From the NCBI GenBank assembly GCA_964603125.1, contig CAZRUA010000043.1, positions 1-27,433 on the forward strand: DNA of 27,433 nucleotides, in the 5' to 3' direction. The number at the start of each line of letters is the position of its first letter. Position 1 is the first letter of the stretch. Of the stretch, positions 14,572 through 23,270 are shown piece after piece. This DNA is from CAZRUA01 sp964603125 (GTDB lineage: Bacteria; Bacteroidota; Bacteroidia; B-17B0; Aurantibacillaceae). The position numbers were made by a program, and so were the translations under genes. Under the pieces are notes generated by a model that was given only the letters and a program-made list of their open reading frames with translations, was not told the DNA's origin and did no database searches.

Positions 14572-15771
14572 ATGTCAGATACTAAATACCAACAGCGCGG
14601 TGTTTCTGCCGGAAAAGAAGATGTTCATAAAGCAATTGCAAAAACCGATAAAGGATTATTTCCTAAGGCATTTTGTAAAATAGTACCCGATTATTTAACC
14701 GGAAGTGAAGAACATTGTATTGTTATGCACGCGGATGGGGCAGGCACTAAATCGTCTTTGGCCTATGTGTATTGGAAAGAAACTGGAGATATTAGTGTTT
14801 GGAGAGGAATTGCTCAAGATGCATTAATCATGAATATCGATGATTTGATTTGTGTTGGAGCAACTGAAAATATAATGTTATCCTCAACAATAGGCAGAAA
14901 CAAGCATTTGGTGAATGGTGATGTTATAGCTGAAATTATTAATGGTACGGAGGATTTATTAATAGAATTGCGAAAACATGGTATTGATATTAAGTCAACT
15001 GGCGGCGAAACAGCTGATGTAGGTGATTTAGTTAGAACTATAATTGTGGATAGCACGGTTGTAGCTCGCATGAAACGTAGCGATGTAGTTGATAATGCTA
15101 ACATAAAACCAGGTAATGTTATTGTAGGTTTTAGTAGTTGCGGAAAAGCAACATACGAAACAGAGTACAACGGAGGTATGGGGAGCAATGGTTTAACAAG
15201 CGCTCGTCATGATGTATTTAATAGTTATGTAGCTGAAAAGTATCCCGAAAGCTTTGATAACTCTATAAACAAAGAAATTGCTTATTGTGGTAAATATAAG
15301 CCAACAGATAAAGTGGAAGTATCTTACACCAATGTTGATGGCAAATTAGTTTCTGAAAATATTGATGTTGCGAAATTGGTCTTATCACCAACGCGCACTT
15401 ATGCACCAATTGTAAAGGCTATTCTAGCAAAGCATAAAAATAAAATTGATGGAATTGTTCATTGTTCAGGTGGTGCGCAAACTAAGGTATTACATTTTGT
15501 AAATAATGTTCATGTAATCAAGGATAATTTGTTTGATATTCCAACGCTGTTTTCGTTAATTCATTCTTCTTCAGAAACAGATTGGAAAGAAATGTACAAG
15601 GTGTTTAATATGGGACATCGCTTGGAAATGTATTGCGATGAAAGTATTGCAAATGATTTAATCGCTATTGCAAAATCATTTAATGTTGATGCTAAGATTA
15701 TTGGTAGAGTAGAAGCTAGCGATGCAACAAAGCTTACGCTTAAAACAGTTAACGGTATTTTTGAATATTAA
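14572..15771 (+). CDS. purM: Phosphoribosylformylglycinamidine cyclo-ligase (AIR synthase)
   Basis: PurM closes the imidazole ring in purine synthesis, turning FGAM and ATP into AIR. The 399-residue protein is of the longer type seen in Bacteroidota. The N-terminal half has YQQRGVSAGKEDVHKAI near residues 6-22, HADGAGTKS at 53-61, an ALIMNIDDLICVGA dimer-interface stretch, and STGGETADVGD near 143. The C-terminal PurM domain has GIVHCSGGAQTKVLHF and FNMGHRLEMYC, which correspond to the GGG and FNMGxG nucleotide-binding loops; the last differs from the E. coli form. It lies in a tight run with the upstream WG gene (10 bases) and the downstream MBL gene (2 bases). Confidence 0.92.
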   Translation: MSDTKYQQRGVSAGKEDVHKAIAKTDKGLFPKAFCKIVPDYLTGSEEHCIVMHADGAGTKSSLAYVYWKETGDISVWRGIAQDALIMNIDDLICVGATENIMLSSTIGRNKHLVNGDVIAEIINGTEDLLIELRKHGIDIKSTGGETADVGDLVRTIIVDSTVVARMKRSDVVDNANIKPGNVIVGFSSCGKATYETEYNGGMGSNGLTSARHDVFNSYVAEKYPESFDNSINKEIAYCGKYKPTDKVEVSYTNVDGKLVSENIDVAKLVLSPTRTYAPIVKAILAKHKNKIDGIVHCSGGAQTKVLHFVNNVHVIKDNLFDIPTLFSLIHSSSETDWKEMYKVFNMGHRLEMYCDESIANDLIAIAKSFNVDAKIIGRVEASDATKLTLKTVNGIFEY

Positions 15772-15773
15772 CT

Positions 15774-16616
15774 ATGGAACTATTTTCAGTAAACTCGGGT
15801 AATTTTAAGTTGGATGGAGGCGCTATGTTTGGTGTTGTTCCCAAAACCATGTGGAATAAAATTAACCCTGCAGATGAGAACAATATGTGCTCATGGGCTA
15901 TGCGTTGTATGCTAATTAAAACTGGTAATCGTTTGATATTAGTGGACAATGGAATGGGAGATAAGCAAGACGCAAAGTTTTTTGGACATTATTACTTGCA
16001 TGGAGACGATAATCTAGAAAAATCTATAAACAAAGCTGGTTTTGGTTTTGACGAAATAACAGATGTTTTTTTAACGCATCTTCATTTCGATCATTGTGGG
16101 GGAAGCGTAAAATATACCGATGCTGCTAAAACAAAATTGGATTTGGTATTTAAAAATGCAACTTACTGGAGTCATAGCAAACATTGGGATTGGGCGGTAC
16201 ATCCTAACGCACGTGAAAAAGCTAGTTTTTTAAAGGAGAATATTTTACCAATTCAAGAAAGTGGACATCTAAAGTTTATCGATAAAGAAGAATCTTTTGT
16301 TGATGGAATTGAAATTATTACAGTTGACGGCCATACAGAAAAGATGATGTTACCTTTAATAAATTACAAAGGAACCAAAGTCTTGTTTTCTGCTGATTTA
16401 TTACCGTCTGCTGGACATATTCCTATTCCTTATGTTATGGGATATGATATGCGTCCATTGCAAACAATAAATGAAAAAACGGAAATATTAGATAGAGCAG
16501 TAAATGAAAATTGGACACTGTTTTTTGAGCATGATTATACAATAGAATGTTGTAATTTAGAGCGCTCAGAAAAGGGCATCCGTAAAAAAGAAACATTTCA
16601 ATTAATCAATATATAA
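15774..16616 (+). CDS. Metallo-beta-lactamase-fold hydrolase
   Basis: A cytoplasmic MBL-fold enzyme of 280 residues. The metal ligands are visible in order: His102, His104, Asp106 and His107 in THLHFDHCGG, then His187 (VDGHTEKM), Asp208 (LFSADLLP) and His253 (FEHDYTI). This is the complete two-metal set, so it should be active. The general layout resembles the lactonase/arylsulfatase-like group that includes AHL lactonases. Substrate is not predictable, and I see no quorum-sensing gene nearby. Its start is 2 bases after the purM stop, so expression is linked to purine synthesis and the following genes. Confidence 0.9.
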   Translation: MELFSVNSGNFKLDGGAMFGVVPKTMWNKINPADENNMCSWAMRCMLIKTGNRLILVDNGMGDKQDAKFFGHYYLHGDDNLEKSINKAGFGFDEITDVFLTHLHFDHCGGSVKYTDAAKTKLDLVFKNATYWSHSKHWDWAVHPNAREKASFLKENILPIQESGHLKFIDKEESFVDGIEIITVDGHTEKMMLPLINYKGTKVLFSADLLPSAGHIPIPYVMGYDMRPLQTINEKTEILDRAVNENWTLFFEHDYTIECCNLERSEKGIRKKETFQLINI

Positions 16617-16634
16617 ATCAAATCTACATTAAGC

Positions 16635-17651
16635 ATGAAAATTTTAAAACGCGTATTTATTTTTATTTTAATAGTTGTAGGTATCTATTTAATAGTTGGT
16701 GCAATTTTACCTGCTAAAAACATAATATCGAACAGTAAAGTAATTAAAGCTGATAAGAAGGTGGTGTTTAATTTAATAAATGATTTAAGTCATTGGGATT
16801 TATGGTCGCCATGGAAGGAAAAAGATACTGCTGCTATTATGACTTATTCAAAAAACACAATTGGTAAAGATGCTTTTTTTGAGTGGAAAGGGAATAAGGA
16901 AATTGGCGAAGGGAAAATTACTTTGAACGAAAGTTATGGTAATGATTCAATAATTTATACTTTAGATTTTAAGGGACAAGGCTCTGCTAAAGGTTCCTTT
17001 ATCTTTAATAGCAAAGAAGATGGGACCGAAGTGATTTGGAATATGGATGGTTCAGCTCCTTTTTACCTCAGAGTGATGATGAAACTATTTTTTGAAGGAA
17101 TGTTAAAAGCTGATTTTGAAAAAGGATTAAACAACATTGAAAAGGTAGCATTATCGTTGCCTAAAGAAGAGCCAGTTGCAATTGAAACTGAAGGTTTACA
17201 AGGCATTCAAGATATACCAGCTACTACTTATTTGGCTTATAGAGCTAAAGCAACAAAGGAAGAAATTAGCATTGTTATTGGTCAATCTTATGGTAAAATT
17301 GGAGCGGTAATGGCTAAAGAGAAGTTAACCATGGCCGGAGCCCCTGCTTGTATTTATTACAAAAACGACCCGAAAGAATATGAGTTTGATGCCGTAATGT
17401 CGATTAACGCGGAACCTAAAGGTGATATAGCACCTTGTACCTTAATAAAATGGCCGGCTCAAAAGGCCTTGGTTTACAATTATTATGGCTCATACATGGA
17501 GCTAATGAAAGCTTATGAAATCATAACGAAACATATGAAGGAAAACAATATTATTCAAAATGGTAGTCCATTAGAAGTTTATGTTTCCGATCCAGGAGTA
17601 GAAAAAGACCCGAAGAAGATTTTAACTAAAATTTATATACCAGTAAAGTAA
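16635..17651 (+). CDS. Membrane-anchored SRPBCC-GyrI-like fusion protein
   Basis: The 338 residues begin with one membrane helix (about 5-27, VFIFILIVVGIYLIVGAIL). An SRPBCC/polyketide-cyclase-type domain follows at about 33-170: KADKKVVFNLINDLSHWDLWSPW, with later FFEWKGNKEIGEGKI and WNMDGSAPFYLRVMM. A GyrI-like (AraC effector-binding type) domain spans about 185-338, with IPATTYLAYRAKATKEEI and ALVYNYYGSYMELMKAYEII. Both parts are small-molecule-binding folds, and this fusion is known in Bacteroidota without assigned substrate. No DNA-binding domain is present, so it is not a regulator by itself. It sits between the MBL and def genes, 18 and 4 bases away. Confidence 0.87.
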   Translation: MKILKRVFIFILIVVGIYLIVGAILPAKNIISNSKVIKADKKVVFNLINDLSHWDLWSPWKEKDTAAIMTYSKNTIGKDAFFEWKGNKEIGEGKITLNESYGNDSIIYTLDFKGQGSAKGSFIFNSKEDGTEVIWNMDGSAPFYLRVMMKLFFEGMLKADFEKGLNNIEKVALSLPKEEPVAIETEGLQGIQDIPATTYLAYRAKATKEEISIVIGQSYGKIGAVMAKEKLTMAGAPACIYYKNDPKEYEFDAVMSINAEPKGDIAPCTLIKWPAQKALVYNYYGSYMELMKAYEIITKHMKENNIIQNGSPLEVYVSDPGVEKDPKKILTKIYIPVK

Positions 17652-17655
17652 AAAT

Positions 17656-18261
17656 ATGATATTACCGATAGTTGTTTATGGAGACCCTGTTTTACGCAAG
17701 GTTTGTGAGGAAATAGATGAAAAAGATGAGAGCTTACCAAAGCTTATCCAGGATATGTTTGATACAATGTACAATGCCAAAGGAGTTGGATTAGCCGCTC
17801 CTCAAATTGGTAAAGCTGTGCGTTTATTTATTGTTGATACACATCCATTTGTTGAAGATGATGAAGACGATGAGGACGAAGAGCCTGAATTTACTAAGGA
17901 GGAGCGAGAATACTTAAGACAATTCAAACGTATTTTTATTAATGCACATATGCTTGAGGAAACAGGAAAGGAATGGAAATTTAATGAAGGTTGTTTGAGT
18001 ATACCTAAAATTCGTGAAGATGTTTCTCGTAACGAAAAGATTAAAATTGAGTATTATGACGAAAATTTCAAAAAGCACGTAGAGGAGTTTGATGGTCTAG
18101 CGGCACGTGTTATTCAGCATGAGTATGATCATATCGAAGGAAAGTTATTTACGGATAGAATAAGTGCTTTGCGCAGAAAATTGCTTGCTGGTAAATTAAC
18201 AGATATTAGTAAAGGTAAAATCGGAGCTGATTATAAAACTAAATTATACAATAAGCGATAA
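17656..18261 (+). CDS. def: Peptide deformylase
   Basis: Def removes the formyl group from the N-terminal Met of new proteins. All three motifs are present: GVGLAAPQIG near residues 42-51, EGCLS with metal ligand Cys113, and QHEYDH with His155, Glu156 and His159. The protein has 201 residues, longer than E. coli Def (about 169). The extra length is an insertion between motifs 1 and 2 with a strongly acidic run (residues 67-78, eleven of twelve Asp or Glu) followed by a charged helix. Insertions here are common in Bacteroidota, but this one is notably acidic. The gene lies 4 bases after the SRPBCC-GyrI gene and 2 bases before the lipoprotein gene. Confidence 0.96.
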   Translation: MILPIVVYGDPVLRKVCEEIDEKDESLPKLIQDMFDTMYNAKGVGLAAPQIGKAVRLFIVDTHPFVEDDEDDEDEEPEFTKEEREYLRQFKRIFINAHMLEETGKEWKFNEGCLSIPKIREDVSRNEKIKIEYYDENFKKHVEEFDGLAARVIQHEYDHIEGKLFTDRISALRRKLLAGKLTDISKGKIGADYKTKLYNKR

Positions 18262-18263
18262 GT

Positions 18264-18824
18264 ATGAGAACTGTATTTGCTTTTTTAGTGCTAATTGTTT
18301 TTGTTTCTTGTGGAAATAAAACAACTGATATTGTTGCAGATAAAACGGAGATTAAAGCTGATTATCTTGATGAAAAAGGGAAATTACTTTCTGTAATAAA
18401 AGCATATGAAGATACAATGCATAAATCAAAGGAACTGAATAAGGCAATTGCTCTAAAAGCTATTCAGGCCTACACAAATTATTTTAATGCTTTTCCTAAA
18501 GATTCTGTTTGTGCTGAATACTTGTTTAAGGCTGCTGAAATTGCAGATAACTCGGGTGACTATATCAATGCAATTAAACTGTATAATTCTTGTTACGAAA
18601 ATTTCCCTAAGTTTCCTTTGCATATAGAAGCTCTTTATTTTCAAGGTTTAATTTATGCTGATAAATTGAAGGATTACCCTAAAGCAAAAGAACGTTTCGA
18701 GAAATTAATTTGGGCTTATCCAAAATCAGATCTTGCCGAACAAAGTAAAGCCACCATGCTTATGATGGGTAAAAGTGATGAAGAATTAATAAAGGAATTG
18801 GAAAAGAAAAATGGAGTTAAATAA
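18264..18824 (+). CDS. Lipoprotein with TPR-like repeats
   Basis: A 186-residue lipoprotein: the signal RTVFAFLVLIVFVSC ends in a lipobox with Cys16 followed by Gly. Residues about 50-180 are helical with two or three TPR-like units: ALKAIQAYTNYFNAFPKDS, AAEIADNSGDYINAIKLYNS and GLIYADKLKDYPKAKERFEK. This resembles BamD/YfiO-type outer-membrane lipoproteins but is much shorter than BamD, so I do not assign that role. It is translationally coupled to the next gene: its last 14 bases overlap the start of the CoA-binding protein. Confidence 0.85.
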   Translation: MRTVFAFLVLIVFVSCGNKTTDIVADKTEIKADYLDEKGKLLSVIKAYEDTMHKSKELNKAIALKAIQAYTNYFNAFPKDSVCAEYLFKAAEIADNSGDYINAIKLYNSCYENFPKFPLHIEALYFQGLIYADKLKDYPKAKERFEKLIWAYPKSDLAEQSKATMLMMGKSDEELIKELEKKNGVK

Positions 18825-19188
18825 AATAAATAAGCCTACCATTGTTATTGGAGCTTCTGATAATCCAGAACGCTACAGCAATAAGGCTTGTTTAATGCTT
18901 CTAAAGCATAACCATACAGTTTACCCTTATGGTTTAAGAACAGGAAAAATTGCAGGATTAAATATTATAACTCATCGTGAGGCAGTTACTGGGGCTGATA
19001 CAATTACTTTGTATGTAGGGCCTAAAAATCAATTAGAATGGTTATCATTTATTTTGGCTTGTAAGCCAAAACGTGTTATATTTAATCCAGGAACCGAGAA
19101 TCCCTCATTCCAATCAGAAATTGAAAAGAATGGAATTGAAGTGATTGAGGCCTGTACTTTAGTTATGTTATCCATCGGAAACTATTAA
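18811..19188 (+). CDS. CoA-binding protein (YccU-like, CoA_binding_2)
   Basis: A 125-residue protein with a single Rossmann-type CoA-binding domain. The glycine-containing opening TIVIGASDNPERYSNKA (about 10-26) and the later TLYVGPKNQLEW and CKPKRVIFNPGTEN are typical of the stand-alone CoA_binding_2 family. In the same family as E. coli YccU; the biological function is not established, although the domain is shared with acyl-CoA synthetases. It overlaps the lipoprotein gene by 14 bases and precedes the PAS protein gene by one base. Confidence 0.88.
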   Translation: MELNKINKPTIVIGASDNPERYSNKACLMLLKHNHTVYPYGLRTGKIAGLNIITHREAVTGADTITLYVGPKNQLEWLSFILACKPKRVIFNPGTENPSFQSEIEKNGIEVIEACTLVMLSIGNY

Positions 19189-19189
19189 A

Positions 19190-20158
19190 ATGATAAATGT
19201 TTTAAATTTTGGTGTAAAGAATGAAACTAATCCTTTTGAGGTTAGAAAAATTCAAGCGACTAATTTTTTTCTTATTCTAAGTTTTATTCCGGCTTTTATT
19301 TCTTCAGTTTTTAATATTTCAAATGATTCACCGCGAGATAGGATAATAACTTTTTCATTTGCTGTTATATGTATTCTATTTATATGGTTAAACCATTTAA
19401 GATTTCATACGTTTGCCAAGCTAGCTTATTTATTCATCGCTTCTATTTTTATATTTTATGGTGCAGATGAAGTGGGCAAAGAATCAGGGGTTACTTTGTT
19501 TTTTATAAATTTAAGTGTATTTGCTTTTTTGATATTTGATATAAAGCAATGGGTTCTAATTTGTATTTATATTGTGTTTGTATCGGCACTGGTATACGCT
19601 TTAGAGTATAGCGATTATGAAATTTTTAGTTTAAACGCTAATAAAAGTAAGGAAGATTTAGCTGTTGATTTTGTTTTTAACTTAATTGCAAGTGTATTTT
19701 TATTTACTACTTCAATGTTTTTTATTGCTTTCAATTATGGTAAAATAGAAGAAAAAGTCATGGCTACTGAAAAATCTGAACTCGAAAAATCGGATATTTT
19801 AAAAGAGATTATGGACGCCAGCGATGCTTCTATTTGGGCTATTGATGAAAAATTTAGAATAATTCACTTTAATAAAATATTTAACGAAGGTATTAAGGAA
19901 AGTTATGGTATTAGTCTTTATGAAGGTTTTGATGTAGATGATGAAAATAATTATGGTACTAAGGTTGAGAAATTTATTATACGTAAAAATATAGCTGAAT
20001 GGAGGATTGCTTATACTAGGGCAATGAAAGGGGAGTCGTTTGAAGAAACTCATAATATCAGTACAATAGGCGGAACATTAACAACCAAAAACAAATTCCG
20101 ACCTATACAATTAGCTAATGGTAAAACGGGAGCTGTTATTTTCTCGGTAATGTACTAA
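19190..20158 (+). CDS. Six-helix membrane protein with C-terminal PAS domain and no output domain
   Basis: The 322 residues start with six membrane helices (about 24-43, 55-73, 77-93, 99-116, 119-139 and 158-182). A short charged coiled-coil linker follows (about 186-205, KIEEKVMATEKSELEKSDIL). Residues about 206-318 fit a PAS fold: the opening IMDASDASIWAIDEKFRIIHFNKIF and the final GTLTTKNKFRPIQLANGKTGAVIFSV are PAS-like. The usual partner in such receptors, a histidine kinase or cyclase domain, is missing: translation stops at 20158, where the stop overlaps that of ribD. Either it signals through a separate partner or it is a remnant. No kinase fragment is seen downstream in any frame. Confidence 0.8.
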   Translation: MINVLNFGVKNETNPFEVRKIQATNFFLILSFIPAFISSVFNISNDSPRDRIITFSFAVICILFIWLNHLRFHTFAKLAYLFIASIFIFYGADEVGKESGVTLFFINLSVFAFLIFDIKQWVLICIYIVFVSALVYALEYSDYEIFSLNANKSKEDLAVDFVFNLIASVFLFTTSMFFIAFNYGKIEEKVMATEKSELEKSDILKEIMDASDASIWAIDEKFRIIHFNKIFNEGIKESYGISLYEGFDVDDENNYGTKVEKFIIRKNIAEWRIAYTRAMKGESFEETHNISTIGGTLTTKNKFRPIQLANGKTGAVIFSVMY

Positions 20159-21195
20159 GCTTGGTAAATCGTAATGGTATCATCTAAAATTTTGTAACGA
20201 TTTATTTCTTTAGCAATTAAAAGTGGAGCTTTAACACCTTCTTTACTATTTTGTTCAGAACAAATAACCCTAGCTTCATTCCAGAGCCCTGAATTAATAA
20301 AGCTTTGAAGCATTTTACTTCCGCCTTCAACAATTAATGATTGTATGTTCTTTTGAAATAAAATGTGAAGCATGTTTGTAATGAAACTATCATTAAATTC
20401 TATTTTAATCCATTCAACATTGTCTTGAGTTCTGTTTTCAATTGCATTAAAAACTAAAGTTTGAGCTTCTTTATTGAAAATATGGTTAGAATTAGGAACT
20501 ACTTGGTTTTTATCAATTAAAATCCGAATTGGGTTTTTTCCAACAACATGTCTTACTGTTAAACTAGGGTTATCAAGCATAGCAGTATTTGTTCCTACCA
20601 ATATAGCTTGTTCTTCGGATCTCCATTGATGAACAGTTTTATTTGTTTCTGAGTTGGATATTTTTAATGGTAATTTATTATCGTTTATTTGCCTTACAAT
20701 GTCTATAAAGCCGTCATTGGTTTGAGCCCATTTTAAAATTACGGAAGGCAATTTTTTTTCATGAAAGTAAAAAAAACGTTTGTTTAATTCTCTACCTTCT
20801 TCTTCTAAAATTCCTGAAATTACTTCAATTCCAGCTGTTCTTAGTTTTTCAATTCCTTTTCCTGCTACTAAAGGATTGGAATCCAAATTACAAATAACAA
20901 CTTTTTTAACCTTTGCTTTTATTAATAAATCAGCACAAGGTGGTGTTTTTCCGAAATGTGAACAAGGTTCTAAACTTACATAAACAGTACTTTTTTCAAG
21001 TAATTCAGGTTTTATGCAGTTTTTTATTGCATTTACTTCGGCATGGCCTTCACCGTATTTTTCATGAAAACCTTCTCCAATTATTTCATCATTATACACA
21101 ATAACACAACCAACCATTGGGTTTGGAGCAACCTTGCCTAAACCTTGTCTGGCAAGTTCTAAACAGCGTTTCATGTATTTGATGTCAATGTCCAA
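20155..21195 (-). CDS. ribD: Bifunctional riboflavin biosynthesis deaminase/reductase
   Basis: RibD deaminates and then reduces the pyrimidine intermediate in riboflavin synthesis. The deaminase half has GEGHAEVNA with His51 and Glu53, and EPCSHFGKTPPCAD with zinc ligands Cys78 and Cys87. The reductase half starts near residue 150 with VILKWAQTNDGFI and continues with HQWRSEEQAILVGTNTAMLDNP and IQSLIVEGGSKML. Length (346) is normal. The start is a TTG at 21195: it gives the seven residues expected before YMKRCLELA, an in-frame stop lies just upstream, and the ATG at 21174 would lose them. It is convergent with the PAS gene and divergent from uvrB, 52 bases away. Confidence 0.94.
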   Translation of the reverse strand: MDIDIKYMKRCLELARQGLGKVAPNPMVGCVIVYNDEIIGEGFHEKYGEGHAEVNAIKNCIKPELLEKSTVYVSLEPCSHFGKTPPCADLLIKAKVKKVVICNLDSNPLVAGKGIEKLRTAGIEVISGILEEEGRELNKRFFYFHEKKLPSVILKWAQTNDGFIDIVRQINDNKLPLKISNSETNKTVHQWRSEEQAILVGTNTAMLDNPSLTVRHVVGKNPIRILIDKNQVVPNSNHIFNKEAQTLVFNAIENRTQDNVEWIKIEFNDSFITNMLHILFQKNIQSLIVEGGSKMLQSFINSGLWNEARVICSEQNSKEGVKAPLLIAKEINRYKILDDTITIYQA

Positions 21196-21201
21196 TTCTT
21201 A

Positions 21202-21232
21202 TGTGTATTTTGGCTTAAAAGTAATACATTTG
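21202..21232 (+). promoter_or_regulatory. uvrB promoter in the 52-base ribD-uvrB divergent region
   Basis: TGTG (21202-21205), 19 nt, then TACATTTG (21225-21232): the -7 box is exact and the -33 box has one mismatch to TTTG. A weaker opposite-strand box for ribD (TACTTTTA, 21216-21223 read on the minus strand) is directly adjacent, so the two promoters would overlap. Confidence 0.5.
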
Positions 21233-21247
21233 TAGTAATTATTACCC

Positions 21248-23266
21248 GTGAATTTTAAACTTACATCCGAATTTCAACCTACAGGAGATCAGCCAGGAGC
21301 CATTAAACAATTAGTTGATGGTTTAAACTCTGGTATAATGCATCAAACACTTTTAGGTGTTACTGGCTCAGGTAAGACATTTACTGCGGCTAATGTTATA
21401 AAGGAAGTTAATCGACCTACATTAGTTTTGAGTCATAATAAAACTCTTGCAGCTCAGTTATATCAAGAATTTAAACAGTTTTTTCCTGAAAACGCTGTAG
21501 AGTATTTTGTTTCTTATTACGATTATTATCAGCCTGAGGCATATTTACCTACAACGGATACATACATTGAAAAAGATTTGCAGATTAATGATGAAATCGA
21601 AAAGCTGCGATTAAGCACAACTTCTTCGTTGTTAAGTGGAAGAAGAGATATTATTGTGGTATCTTCTGTTTCTTGTATTTATGGTATTGGTAATCCTGCT
21701 GATTTTAAGGAATCAGTTATTGCAATTGAAGTAGGTAAGAGATATGGCAGAAATAAGTTTCTTCATAAGTTAGTTCAAAGTTTGTATTCACGAAGTGTAG
21801 AAGATTTTAAACGTGGTAGTTTCAGAGTAAAAGGTGATACGGTTGATATTAATTTAGCCTACGCTGATTTTAGTTTACGCGTTTGTTTTTTTGGTGAAGA
21901 AATTGAAAGCATCGAAACATTTGATACAACAGGAGGAAGAGCATTTGATAAATTTGATTCCTATACAATTTATCCTGCAAATATATTTGTTACATCACCT
22001 GATAGTATGCAAGCAGCAATGCGCGAGATTCAAGATGATTTGGTAAAACAGGTTAATTACTTTAAAAGCATTAATCAAAATCTTGAAGCAAAGCGATTAG
22101 AGGATAGGGTAAATTATGATTTAGAAATGATGCGTGAATTGGGTTATTGTAGTGGGATTGAGAATTATTCTCGCTATTTTGATAGAAGATTACCAGGGAC
22201 GCGTCCGTTTTGTTTGATAGATTATTTTCCGGATGACTTTTTGTTGATTGCAGATGAAAGCCATGTTACTTTGCCACAAATAAAGGCTATGTATGGGGGT
22301 GACTTATCGCGTAAGAAAAATTTAGTGGAACACGGATTTCGTTTACCAGCAGCACTTGATAACCGACCTCTTAAATATGAGGAGTTTGAAAGTATGTTGG
22401 GGCAGTGTATATACATTAGCGCTACTCCTGCTGAAATTGAATTACAAAAAAGCGAAGGAGTTATTATAGAGCAATTGATTAGACCTACAGGCGTTTTAGA
22501 TCCGATTATTGAAGTTAGACCATGTGTAAATCAAGTTGATGATTTATTGGATGTAATTCATAAAATTATTGAAAAGGATGAACGTGTTTTAGTTACAACA
22601 CTAACTAAACGTATGGCCGAAGAATTAACCAAATATTTAACTAAGTTGAATATTCGAACACGATATATTCATAGTGATGTGGATACTTTGGAACGTATTG
22701 AAATTCTTCGTCAATTGCGCATAGGTATGTTTGATGTATTAGTTGGTATTAATTTGCTTCGTGAAGGATTGGATTTACCTGAGGTTTCATTAGTGGCTAT
22801 TTTGGATGCAGACAAAGAAGGTTTTTTAAGAAGTGTTAGAAGTTTAGTGCAAACTGTGGGTAGAGCAGCTCGTAACATTAACGGTCGTGTTATTATGTAT
22901 GCCGATAGAATTACAGATAGCATGCAACAAACAATTGATGAAACGCAGCGAAGAAGAAAAAAGCAAATTGAATATAATTTTAAGCATGGCATTACACCAA
23001 CACAAGCAGGTAAGAAAATGTCGGCAGAATTAATTTCTAGTACAATGGTTACATACAATGGCCAGTTGGTTAAAGCTTATACGGATGCTGAGGAGTTTTC
23101 TGTTGCAGCAGATCCAGTGGTTCAGTACATGAGTAAAGATGAAATTAAAAAACAAATAACAAAGGTTAAATCAGCTATGATGAAAGCCGCTAAAGATTTG
23201 GATTTTGCTGAGGCGGCTCGTTTACGCGATGAAATGCGTGCCTTGGAAAATAGGATAGAAAATTAA
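21248..23266 (+). CDS. uvrB: Excinuclease ABC subunit B
   Basis: UvrB verifies DNA damage and loads UvrC in nucleotide excision repair. The protein has 672 residues, the usual size. Walker A is GVTGSGKT at 37-44. The damage-probing beta-hairpin is seen as YYDYYQPEAY at 90-99. The helicase motif II ADESH is at 335-339, and the late helicase motifs are LREGLDLPEVSLVAILDADK and VQTVGRAARN. The C-terminal UVR domain (about 632-670) binds UvrC. The start is a GTG at 21248, which gives NFKLTSEFQPTGDQPGAI, the family's usual N-terminus. The SDR gene begins 4 bases after the stop. Confidence 0.98.
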   Translation: MNFKLTSEFQPTGDQPGAIKQLVDGLNSGIMHQTLLGVTGSGKTFTAANVIKEVNRPTLVLSHNKTLAAQLYQEFKQFFPENAVEYFVSYYDYYQPEAYLPTTDTYIEKDLQINDEIEKLRLSTTSSLLSGRRDIIVVSSVSCIYGIGNPADFKESVIAIEVGKRYGRNKFLHKLVQSLYSRSVEDFKRGSFRVKGDTVDINLAYADFSLRVCFFGEEIESIETFDTTGGRAFDKFDSYTIYPANIFVTSPDSMQAAMREIQDDLVKQVNYFKSINQNLEAKRLEDRVNYDLEMMRELGYCSGIENYSRYFDRRLPGTRPFCLIDYFPDDFLLIADESHVTLPQIKAMYGGDLSRKKNLVEHGFRLPAALDNRPLKYEEFESMLGQCIYISATPAEIELQKSEGVIIEQLIRPTGVLDPIIEVRPCVNQVDDLLDVIHKIIEKDERVLVTTLTKRMAEELTKYLTKLNIRTRYIHSDVDTLERIEILRQLRIGMFDVLVGINLLREGLDLPEVSLVAILDADKEGFLRSVRSLVQTVGRAARNINGRVIMYADRITDSMQQTIDETQRRRKKQIEYNFKHGITPTQAGKKMSAELISSTMVTYNGQLVKAYTDAEEFSVAADPVVQYMSKDEIKKQITKVKSAMMKAAKDLDFAEAARLRDEMRALENRIEN

Positions 23267-23270
23267 TTGC

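Noticed and set aside
14814..15188. 124-codon open frame antisense to purM
   Set aside because: Its sequence mirrors purM codon patterns; purM motifs continue uninterrupted on the other strand.
20165..20204. Possible terminator for the PAS gene inside ribD (TAAATCGT / ACGATTTA)
   Set aside because: It has only 8 AT-rich base pairs around a 24-base loop with no clean U-tract; too weak to call.
22711..23058. 115-codon open frame antisense to uvrB
   Set aside because: It overlaps conserved UvrB helicase motifs on the opposite strand and shows no protein signature of its own.
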